In this document: piece by piece, positions 53,211 through 62,900 of the stretch
Position numbering within the stretch: the first letter of the stretch is position 1
Layout of the letters: every line of letters starts with the position of its first letter
Assembly (NCBI RefSeq): GCF_044755465.1
Contig: NZ_JBIVRB010000002.1
Location: 310,001 to 374,000, forward strand
Length of the DNA stretch: 64,000 nucleotides
From: Peterkaempfera sp044755465
GTDB taxonomy: Bacteria > Actinomycetota > Actinomycetes > Streptomycetales > Streptomycetaceae
Reading direction: 5' to 3'
Program-made: the position numbers and the translations under genes
The notes under the pieces: model-generated
What the model was told of the DNA's origin: nothing
What the model saw: only the letters and a program-made list of their open reading frames with translations
Database searches by the model: none

Positions 53211-53801
53211 TTGGGCAGCTCGTCGTTTCAGATCGACCTCACCGAGGTCCGGACCGCCGCGCGCACCATCCGCCGCGCGGTGGACGACCTCGACCTCGCC
53301 ACCCGCAACCTGGAAGCGGCCGTACAGCGGGTCTCCGCCGCCCACTTCGGCACCGACCCGCTCGGCAGGGCCCTCCAGGGCGAGAGCTCCGGCGTCGGTG
53401 GCCTCCTCCAGCACCAGCAGCGGGTCGTCGAGGGCATCCGCACCTATCTGCGCAACTCCTCGAAGCTCTCCGACAACCTGATGCTGATGTGCGACCGGCA
53501 CGCCGAGAACGACGCCGCCACCGCGTCCGAGCTGCGCCGCATCGAGGGTGACGCGCCGTCGGAGCCGATGCAGCCCCTCCTCGCGGGCGTCCGCGCACCC
53601 GGTCCCGAGTTCGACGCGGTGCGGCCGACGCCCAGGATCGGAACGGTCGTCACCGACACCCCGGTCACCGAGGCGCCGACCGGGACCGAACCCGAACTGA
53701 CCGCCTACCACGACCCCGACACACCCGATCTCGACTACAACCGGCCCCCGGGGCCGTTCATCGTCGGCCGTGCCGTCGGCAGCAGCCGCCGCGAACTCTG
53801 A
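53211..53801 (+). CDS. WXG100-like small secretion protein
   Basis: 196 residues. The start is a TTG at 53211, because GGGGGAG is 7 bases upstream and the helical domain begins at once (SSSFQIDLTEVRTAARTIRRAVDDLDLATRNLEAAVQRV). Two long helices flank AAHFGTDPLG, which takes the place of the WxG turn; a further helix follows (RVVEGIRTYLRNSSKLSDNLMLMCDRHA). The C-terminal 85 residues are disordered and acidic/Pro-rich. Fits an ESX/type VII cargo or partner protein. Heads a four-gene run to the right edge. Confidence 0.72.
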   Translation: MGSSSFQIDLTEVRTAARTIRRAVDDLDLATRNLEAAVQRVSAAHFGTDPLGRALQGESSGVGGLLQHQQRVVEGIRTYLRNSSKLSDNLMLMCDRHAENDAATASELRRIEGDAPSEPMQPLLAGVRAPGPEFDAVRPTPRIGTVVTDTPVTEAPTGTEPELTAYHDPDTPDLDYNRPPGPFIVGRAVGSSRREL

Positions 53802-53835
53802 GCGCGCCGTCCCACCGTCGAGAAAGTGACACATC

Positions 53836-56184
53836 GTGATCGAGCTCCCGCCCGACCTGGCCGAAGTACTCAAGATCGTGCAGAGCAACAAGCACGGCGC
53901 GGGCATCGCCTGGCCGAACGGCGACGAGGACGCTCTCGCTGAGCTGGCCGACGCATGGGACACCTGGAACCGCGCCGCCGCCACCCACACCGAGGCCATC
54001 GTCACCGGTGCCGCCCACGCCCGGCAGAACATGGACGGCGAGGCGGCCGACCAGTACGAGGAGTACCTGCGCAAGTACGCGGTCCGCGAGGACTCCCACG
54101 TCGGCACCACCCTCGATGCCGGGGTCGCGGTCGCGCAGTCCCTCAAGGGCGCCACACACGCGGTCACCCAGACCAAGCAGGAGATGACCCGCGAACTCCA
54201 GTACGCCAAGGACTACATCGCCAGCCATCCGGGCGGCAAGCACGGCGACGTCGCCCAGTCCAAGGGCGTGATGCAGGCCGCCGACACCTACCAGAGCTAC
54301 ATCGGTGAGGCGTCGCACAGCATCGACACCATGCTGCGTCAGGGCTCCACCCACGTCGACCGGATGGCCAACGCCGGGCAGGCCGCCACCCTCCCCGGCG
54401 CCGACGGCACCGTGACCGTCTCCAGCGCGGGCCCGCTGCTGCCCAACCGGCCCTCCTCCTCGGTGGCCGACCCCCGGTACGGCGAGTCGACCGACGGCAC
54501 GGACCAGCAGGGCGCGGCCACCGGCCGCAGGGCGGCCGAGCTCGGCCTCGACCCGAGGTTCACCGCTCTCGGCCTCGACGCGGACGGCCTCGACGCGGAC
54601 GGCCGGCCGCTGACCGGCGCGCAGGCCGGGGCGTACGACCCGCAGGGCGCCGGCGGCGCGGACGCGGGCGGCTATGACGCGCGGAGCGCCGTCGCCACGC
54701 CCCGGGAGTGGAGCGGCCTCGACCAGGGCCAGGCCGACTTCGGCGGCAGCGGCAGCGGCGGTGGCAGCGGTTCCGACATCGCCGCGCCCCGGACCGTGTC
54801 CGCGCTCCAGCCGTTCAGCCTGCCGCAGGCGTCGTACACCCCGTCGGGGGTGGAGGGGTTCGGCGGTTCCGGCGGCTCCGGCGGCGGGTCGCCGGTCTTC
54901 GACACCTCCTCGCCCGCCATGCCCCGACTCCAGCTCTCCGGCCTCGGTGACCTGGGCGGCGGGGCCGTCGGAACCGGCGGCACCCTCGGAACCACGTCCG
55001 CGTTGGCCCCGTGGACGGTGTCGAGTTCCGGCGGCAGCACGCTGCCGTCCTTCTCGCTGCCCAGCGCCTCCTTCGGCGGCTCGTCGGGTCTGGGCTCGTC
55101 GGGTCTGGGCTCCGGCGGGTTCGGCGGTTCCGGCTCGGGCTGGTCGACCGGCTCGGGGGCGGCCTCCCGGGTGGGTGGTGCGGGCGGCGGGGCCCGGTTC
55201 GGCGGCTCGGGCTCGGGGCTGGGCGGTGGGCTCGGCGGGCGGGCGGCGGGCGGTGGGCTCGGCGGGCGGCTGGGCTCGGGCGGCTCCGGGTATGGCGGGG
55301 TCGGCCGGACCGCCGGCGTGGGCAGCCTGGCCGGAGAGGGCGGCGCTGCGGGCTCCCGGGGCACGGTGTCGGGGTCGGCCGGGGGGCGCGAGGGCGGCGT
55401 CGGCGGGTCGGCCGGCACCCGTACGTCGGCTGCGGGCGGGGCCGCGGGCGGCGCCGGCGGGGCTCGGTCCGGTGGCGGCCTCGGCGGTGGCGGAGGCCAC
55501 GGCGGCGGAGGCGGGCGGGCCGCCAATCGCAGCGGGCGCCGCTATGTACGGGCGACCCCGCTGGGTGACGAGGAGTTCGACGACGAGGACGGTCGGCTCA
55601 CCGACGCGGGCGTCACCGGCGACGCGGTGGCGGCGCCCACCGGTGACCGGCACTGGCAGCGGATGCGCCGCCGCTGGATGGACACGGCCAGGAGCGAGGC
55701 CGCCGAGCCCTCGGGCGCGGACGGCGGCAGCGGCCCCGCCCGTACCGCCGAGGCGGGCGGCGCGGCGGCGGCGCCGGACGCCACCGAGGGCGACGACCTG
55801 CTGATGCAGCTCCGCTCGGCGGTCCTGGGCCCCGAGCCCGGCGAGGGCGCCGGGACGCCGCCGACCGGCGGCGAGGCGCAGCGGCCGACCGAGCCCGCCA
55901 CCGGCACGCCGGAGGCCGACCACCTCGACCGGTCGCGGGCGGTCGCGGCCCGGCGCGGGCTGCCCGACGGCGGCGCCGGTACGGGCGCCGCGGCGGCGGG
56001 CGAGCCGAGGACACCGCCTCCGCTGCGGCAGGAGGAGGGCTACGCGGTGCCCAGCCCGTTCCTGCGTACGGCGCTGTCCCGGATGGCCGCGTCCGGTGCC
56101 TTCGAGAACCGGGCCGCCGGTGCGGGCGCCGGGGCCGGCGCCGGTCAGGCGGGCGGCGCTACGGCAGGCGGTCCAGAGCGGTGA
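53836..56184 (+). CDS. PPE/WXG-like protein with a Gly/Ser-rich linker
   Basis: 782 residues from GTG 53836. Residues 1-190 are helical: IELPPDLAEVLKIVQSNKHG, WPNGDEDALAELADAWDTWNRAAATH, GEAADQYEEYLRKYAVREDSHVG, a typical actinobacterial WXG/PPE-like secretion domain. Residues about 190-590 are extremely Gly/Ser/Ala-rich; then comes an acidic C-terminal part (GDEEFDDEDGRL) with RHWQRMRRRWMDTARSEA. No enzyme motif. Such glycine-rich ESX proteins resemble mycobacterial PPE proteins and may form surface structures or carry the giant protein downstream. Confidence 0.72.
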   Translation: MIELPPDLAEVLKIVQSNKHGAGIAWPNGDEDALAELADAWDTWNRAAATHTEAIVTGAAHARQNMDGEAADQYEEYLRKYAVREDSHVGTTLDAGVAVAQSLKGATHAVTQTKQEMTRELQYAKDYIASHPGGKHGDVAQSKGVMQAADTYQSYIGEASHSIDTMLRQGSTHVDRMANAGQAATLPGADGTVTVSSAGPLLPNRPSSSVADPRYGESTDGTDQQGAATGRRAAELGLDPRFTALGLDADGLDADGRPLTGAQAGAYDPQGAGGADAGGYDARSAVATPREWSGLDQGQADFGGSGSGGGSGSDIAAPRTVSALQPFSLPQASYTPSGVEGFGGSGGSGGGSPVFDTSSPAMPRLQLSGLGDLGGGAVGTGGTLGTTSALAPWTVSSSGGSTLPSFSLPSASFGGSSGLGSSGLGSGGFGGSGSGWSTGSGAASRVGGAGGGARFGGSGSGLGGGLGGRAAGGGLGGRLGSGGSGYGGVGRTAGVGSLAGEGGAAGSRGTVSGSAGGREGGVGGSAGTRTSAAGGAAGGAGGARSGGGLGGGGGHGGGGGRAANRSGRRYVRATPLGDEEFDDEDGRLTDAGVTGDAVAAPTGDRHWQRMRRRWMDTARSEAAEPSGADGGSGPARTAEAGGAAAAPDATEGDDLLMQLRSAVLGPEPGEGAGTPPTGGEAQRPTEPATGTPEADHLDRSRAVAARRGLPDGGAGTGAAAAGEPRTPPPLRQEEGYAVPSPFLRTALSRMAASGAFENRAAGAGAGAGAGQAGGATAGGPER

Positions 56185-56229
56185 CCGGGTCCGGCGGGCA
56201 GCAGCGCACCACCGAAGTGAGGAGACGTC

Positions 56230-56904
56230 ATGGATGAGTTCGCCCGGGAATGGGTCGTCCCCGACGAGCCGGCCACCGCCCGGGAGGATCTGCGGGTGGG
56301 GAGGGTGCTGCCCGACAGCGCCACGGAGCCGGCCACTCTCCGGGAGGGTCTGCGGGTCGGGACGGTGTTGCCCGACCGCGCCACGGAACCGGCCAGCGCG
56401 ATGGAACCGCAGACCGCGATCCAGCCCAGCCTCCCCACGCAGACCGGCGTCAGCGGCTCCGCAGGCAGCGGGTTCCGGGTGACCGCCGACCAGTACGCGG
56501 CCGCGGCCGGCCCGCTGCTGGCGGTGGCGGACCAGCTCAGCGAGCTGTACTCCAGCCTCAACGGCTTCCTCTCCGGCCTCCAGACCCCCTGGGGCGACGA
56601 CCACGCCGGGCACCAGTTCGCCGACGGCGACCAGGGCTACATCAAGTACTCCGCCGACACCCTCACCGGGCTCCAGACCCTGCCCGAGGGGCTGCGCAAC
56701 GTCGCCGAGGGCATGAAGGCGATGGCGCAGAACTACAGCAGCGTCGAGGAGGCCATCGCCTCCGGCATGACCGACCAGGACGCCGAACTCCAGTCGAGTC
56801 AGGGCACGTACTGGTCACCCACCTCGTTCTCCGCCGCCCTCCCGCGTACGGAGTCGGTCGCCCGCCTGACAACAGAACGCGGCAATACCAGCGGAAGGCA
56901 CTGA
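56230..56904 (+). CDS. WXG100-family-like protein with a duplicated N-terminal segment
   Basis: 224 residues; ATG 56230 after GAGGAG. Residues 14-53 consist of two 20-residue copies (A-RE-LRVG-VLPD-ATEPA). A helical domain from about 78 to 200 has the turn LQTPWGDDHAGHQFADGDQGYIKY, a W-G-D variant of the WxG turn, between two helices (YAAAAGPLLAVADQLSELYSSL; NVAEGMKAMAQNYSSVEEAIA). Likely the small partner of the giant protein that starts 7 bases after its stop. Confidence 0.78.
   Translation: MDEFAREWVVPDEPATAREDLRVGRVLPDSATEPATLREGLRVGTVLPDRATEPASAMEPQTAIQPSLPTQTGVSGSAGSGFRVTADQYAAAAGPLLAVADQLSELYSSLNGFLSGLQTPWGDDHAGHQFADGDQGYIKYSADTLTGLQTLPEGLRNVAEGMKAMAQNYSSVEEAIASGMTDQDAELQSSQGTYWSPTSFSAALPRTESVARLTTERGNTSGRH
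56269..56388 (+). repeat. Tandem 60-bp duplication inside the WXG-like gene
   Basis: Units 56269-56328 and 56329-56388 encode PAT-RE-LRVG-VLPD-ATE twice. The two DNA copies differ at several positions, so the duplication is not recent. Confidence 0.85.
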
Positions 56905-56910
56905 ACCACC

Positions 56911-59900
56911 ATGGCAGTCGAGGTACCCGAGCCCCTTCAGTGGGTCCTGATGCTGCTCTCCGGCACCCGGTGGCCGGAGGGTGACGAGGACCAGCTCCGC
57001 GACATGGCCGCCCGCTGGCGCCAGGCCGGTGAGCAACTGGAGGAGGCCGGCCGCGCGGCGGACTCCACCGTCCAGCGGGCGCTGGATGGGCAGCAGGGAG
57101 CGGCGGCGGACGCGCTGGCCACCTACTGGAGCGCGTACACGTCCGGCGCGGACGGCGCCCCCGGGTACTTCCCCGGCACCGCGCAGGCGTGTGCCGGGCT
57201 GGGCGACATGCTGGAGCAGATGGCCAACTCGATCGAGACGGCGAAGATCCAGATCATCGCCCAGATCGTCATCCTGGCCTTCGAGATCGCGACCGCCGAG
57301 GCCGAGGCGCCGTTCACCTTCGGCGCCTCGCTGGCCGAGATCCCCATCGCGGTCGGGATCAGCCGCACGGTGGTGCAGCAGATCCTCAAGACCCTGCTCA
57401 AGGAGGCCCTCCAGCACGCCGCCAAGCAGGCGGCCATCATGGGCGGCGTCAACCTGATGGCGCAGACCATCGAGGTCGCCGAGGGCCACCGCAAGAGCAT
57501 CGACCTCAAGGAGCTGGGGCAGAACATCGAGGGCGGCGCCGTCGCGGGCGCGCTCGGCCACGGCCTGGGCAAGGGCGTGGGCGCGGCGGGCTCCAAGGTG
57601 GGTCTGGGCAACGCCATGGGCAGTCTGCCGGGCCGGGCGGCGACCGGCGCGGCCGTGGGCGTGGGCACCGATGTGGGCACCCAGCTGATCACCACCGGCG
57701 AGGTCGACAGCGACAGCCTGCTCGGCTCCGGGCTGAACGGCGCGGGCGGGGTCGGGGCGCACGCTGCGGCGGGCGCGGCGAAGACCCACTTCTCCGGGCC
57801 GCCCAAGGTGGACATGCCGAACGTCGGGAGCGGGGCCGCCGGCGGCGGCAAGACGATCTTCTCCGACCCGGCCGGCGCGGGCTCGGGCTCGGCGTACAAG
57901 GGGCTGGGCACGGATGGCGCGCCGCCGGTCTCCGGCGAGACGGGCACCGGTGGCCTGGTGCCCTTCGGCTCGACGCCCGACGGGAGCGCATCCCTGGCAT
58001 CCGAGTACGCCGGGCCGGACTCCACGACCGCCGGCGGCTCCTCGTCGGCCTCGCTGCCGTTCACGGACACCTCCCTGCTCGGCGGGGCGGGGCCGTCCGG
58101 GGGTCGGTCGTTTACGGACCCTTCCTTGCTCGGTTCGGATGGGCCGTCCGGGGCTCGGTCGTTTACGGACCCTTCCCTGGTCGGTTCGGATGGGCCGTCC
58201 GGGGCTCGGTCGTTTACGGACCCTTCCCTGGTCGGTTCGGATGGGCCGTCCGGTGTGCGATCGGATGCCGCCACGTGGGCCGGCGGTACGGAGCCGGGTC
58301 GGTCTGCCGAGGCAGCCGTACCGGCCGGCGGTCCCACTGCTGAGCGGGTGGACGGCTCGTCCGGGGTGCGGCCGGACAGTTTCCTGGCGACGGGCGGTAC
58401 GGAACACCACGGCCCCACCGCGACGGAGACCACCCTGGAGCAGTCCGCGGGCGCGGGTCGGCCCCCGGCCTCGGAGGCGCACCCGGTCGTCGAGGCGTCG
58501 GTGCATACCGATCCGCCCGCCGGCCACTCCTCGGAGGCGGCCCCGGCCCCGGTCGCCGCACATCGCGAGACCACGACGGCCGACTTCACGGCGCCGCGTA
58601 CCGAGCCCCAGCCCGCGGCCCGGTACGCGGACGGCGGAGCCTCGGCGCATATCGTCCCCGAGACCGGGACCGCGCCCCGGGCCGCGGAGGCACCGACGCA
58701 GCGGGTGCACGACCCGGACGCCATCCGGGTGGGTACGGCCCGACTGGACACGGTCGAGGCCGGACCGTCCACCAGCACGCCGCCCGTGTCGGCCCCGGCG
58801 GCCGAACCGCCCTCCGGCACACCCGCACCGGCGCCCGCGTCCCCCAACTTCCCGTCCGGCAGCGGGGAATCCATGGCCGCCGGCTCGCAGGGCGCCGGCC
58901 CGGGGGCGCATTCCGCCCCGCTGCGCCCGTCCCCGGTCCAGGGACCGGCTGCCCCGGGCCCGGCGGCGGCCTCGACGCCGTCCCCGGGTGGCTTCTCGGG
59001 ACGTACGACGCCGACCCCGTCGGCCGTACCCAACCCGTCCTCCCCGGCACCCTCGCCCACCCGGCAGGCGCCGCCCGCCGTGCCGACCCCGCCGCCTGCC
59101 CCGGCCGCGTCCACTCCGGTCCAGTCCGCCCCGTCCACCACCCGGCCCTCCTCGCCCGCCGCGTCCTCGACTCCGCCGCCCAGCACCGCCACCACCCCGC
59201 CCACCCGGCAGGGCCCCACCAACCCCACCACCCCGACCACGCCCACCCCGACCACACCCACGCCGACCACCCCCACCCCCACCGCCCACCCCACGCCCAG
59301 CACCACCACCGAGCCCACTCCCCGGCCGGGCAGCGAGGGTGCGGCCGTGGGCGCGATCGGCGTCGTCGGGGCCCGCCCCGGGGGCGCGCGCCCGGGGCGT
59401 GGCGAGCAGCAGCCCGCCGCCGCATCCGGCGGCGACCGGCGGGAGGACCTGGCCACCCGTCAGCAGCGGGAGCGGCAGGCGGAACTCGACCGCCTGCGGG
59501 CCACCGGCCAGGTCAGGGAGACGGCAGCGGCCCTCGGCCACGAGCAGCGGCATGTGGTCACCAAGCCACCGCACGCCGAGGAGCTGGTCCGCGACCTGCC
59601 CGGCATGTCGCCGCAGGAGCGCGCGCAGACCCTGGACTCCCTCAAGCCGGAGTACCGGCGCTGGCTGGCCAAGGACCCGACCCTGGTCGACGGCCTGCGC
59701 AACGGCCTGCCGCCGCGCGACTTCGCCGAGACCGCCGCCCAACTGCTCGTCCACGTACCCGAAGGAGCCCACCAGCCCGCCTCCGCACGGCAGGAGGCAC
59801 AGGCCCAGGTGTCCCGGATGCTCCAGGACCCCGACACCACCGCCCGGCTGCTGAAGAACGGCGCGCAGGTGACGGTGGTGCCCAAGGACGTCCGGATGAC

Positions 59901-62900
59901 CGATGTCCCGGCCTTCCACAACCTGCGCGGCACCCACGCTGTGGGCGCCGCCGGTGCCGGGCGCGGCTGGGACGACGTACGCGGGTCCGGTGGGCGCCGC
60001 ACCGCCGTGACGGAGGAGAACCTGCTCGGCGGTGACACCAGCGTCGGCAGCGGCGGCCACTACGCGGACGGCTACTCCACCACCACTCATGAGTTCGCGC
60101 ACACCATCCACGGCCACGGCCTGACCCAGGAGGACCGGGCCGGCATCACCCAGAGCTTCGACACCCGGGACGGCCAGAAAGAGAAGGCCATCTGGCCCGA
60201 CGGCACCAACCGCCACGACGAGCACGGCGAACTGGTCAGGAACTACTCCTCGAAGAACGAGGACGAGTACTTCGCCCAGGTCACCAACGCCTGGCTGGGG
60301 ACCAACCACGGCCAGGACCCGTACACCGGCCAGGACCGCAACAACGGCGCCGACTGGGTGCGCGGCAACGTACCGGAGCTGGTGCCGCTGCTGGAGCGGC
60401 TGTACGGCCCCGACCCCACCGCCGTGCATGCCGAGCCGGCCAACCCCGTCGCGGCGGCCCGTGCCGAGGACGACATGTACGACGGGTTCCGCGAGTTCAC
60501 GCAGGGCGTCGACGGGACACCGCAGGAACCCCACGTCCCCCCGGCGGACCCCCAACCGGAGACCCCCCAACCGGAGACCCCCCAACCGGAGACCCCCCAA
60601 CCGGAGACCCCGCAGCCGGCAGCCCCGGAATCCCCACAGCCCACGGCCTCGGCCACCCCGCCCGGCGACGCCCCGCACCCGCCGCCCGTCCCCGGTTCCG
60701 CCGCCCCGGCGCCCCGGCAGGACCCCGCGACCGCCCGCGCCGGCGGCGAGTACGTCCACACGATCGCCGCCGAGCACGCCCTCAACGCCGTCGAGGAATT
60801 CCTCGGGCAGCCGGGAGCCGCCGAGTTCCAGGCCCAGCGGGCGAACCTGGAGGCGTACGAGCGCGCCAACCTCGCCGACGGGGACACCGCCGCGCTGCTC
60901 GCCCAGCACCAGCAGCGCAAGGAACTGCTGCTCGACGTCCTCAAGCGCAGCGGCGAGCACGACACCCGGATTCCGGACGACTGGCGCAGTGATGTCTCGC
61001 AGGTCTACGCCGACCACTTCACCGACCACCGGGCGGGCCCGCTGCACACCGACCCGCACGCCGAGAAGGTGGCGCAGACGGCGGACGCCAAGGGCAAGGT
61101 GAGCCTCAAGGACGCCGAGGTCAACCGCAACCACATCATCGCGGACACCATGCTGCACAAGTACGTCGCATCCGCCGTCTTCAAGGCCCGGACGCTGGAC
61201 CCGCAGGGCCGGCAGCAGGCGGAACACGCCTTCGCGGAGTTCAGCGGCACCGTCCCGGCGGACCCGCACCGGGTGCTGAGCGGCGCCCGGGTCCACAACG
61301 CGCAGAAGAAGTGGCGCAGCACCCCGGAGGCGGCGGCGCTGCTCCGCCGCGACCTCGCCGCGTACCGCGACGGCCGCCCCGACTACGACAGCCTCTACGG
61401 CCTGCCCGCCCTGGGCGGCGACCTCGCGGCGGGAAAGCAGTCCGCCGATGCCGCCTCCGCCCAGCACTCGTACGACTCGGTGCGGGACGCACTGGCGGGC
61501 AAGGGCCTGGACGGTCCGTTGGGGCCGCAGCTCGCGGACGTACGGGCGGCCGTCGACCGGCTCGGCTCCGGCGACGCGGACCTCACCGCCGTCCACGACG
61601 GCTTCGACCGGCTGGAGCAGGCGGTCCGTGGCCAGGCGCTGGACGATCTGGCGCTGGTCAACGGCGTCACCGGCCACCGGGAGCTGGACGACACGGCGGC
61701 GGCGCTCGACCGCGCCGCCGACTACGCCGACCTGGGAGACCCGGCGACGCGGACCGCCCTCGCGGACCGGCTCGACGGGTTGGCCGGTACGTTCGACCGG
61801 GTCGGCCACACCCCGGCCGGCGATGTGCACGACCGGCTGACCGGGCACGCCACGGCCCTGCGGGACGGCTCGGCGCCGCCACCCACCCGGGATGAGCTGC
61901 GGCAGCTCGCCGCCGACCTGGGCGGCGAGCGCGACGGGCTGCACCGGGCCGACCTCGACCACACCGAGCAGCTGGCGGGCCGGGCCATCGCGGACTTCGA
62001 CGCCCGGACGGGCCTCGGGGTCAAGCCCGCCCGTGCCGCCGCCGACGCCGCGCGCAACCCGGCGGCCGTCGCCTCCGGCAAGGCGGCGGGGCTGGAGTCT
62101 AGGCTTGCCGACCAGGGCGCGGCCGACGTACGGCTGGTCGGTGAGCAGAGCGGCGGCCACACCGCCCGCTCCGGCCCGGGTGCCAACCGCCCGGAGGCGC
62201 TGTTCGCTGAGGCGATGACGCTGCCGGCCGCCGAGCTGCCCGCCCGGATCGCGGAGATCACCGACCTGCTGTCCAACAACTCCTCCAACCTGCGGTTCGG
62301 GGACGACAAGATCAACCAGTGGATTCAGAACTTCCTCGATCCGCAGGTCACCAGGGACCCCGACCTGCTCACTGGGGTCTCCCACGGGCAGCTGCCGCCC
62401 GAGGCGCTGTACACCCCGCACACCCAGGACGTGCTGCGCGGCGTCGGCGTGCTGGAGGCGGCGGGCCTGGTCCCGCCGGGGCTGGCCGAGATGATGGCCC
62501 CCAAGACCGAGGCCGAGTTGGACGGTCGGGGTGCGAGCGAGAGCGCCAACCGGCTCCAGGTGCCCGGCCCCGGGGAGGGCCGCATCCCGGTGTCGTCCTC
62601 CGGGGACCTCACCCAGCGGCCCGGCACCGTCCGGCTGGGCGATGCTCAGGTACGCGTCGAAGAGGGCGCGATGGGCCGTACGCCGGAGCCGGCAACCCCG
62701 GACGGCGACCCGATGGACGTCGACAGCCAGCCGCCCTCCCGGCCGCAGACACCCGACCCTCAGGCGCCCGACCCGCACGCCCCCGGCCCCCGGATGCCCG
62801 CCCCCCAGGCGCCCGGCCCGCACACCCCCGACCCGCACCGGGGCTCGCAGGGCGAGCCGATGGAGCTGGACGGGCCGCCCACCGCCGAGCCCGCCCCGGC

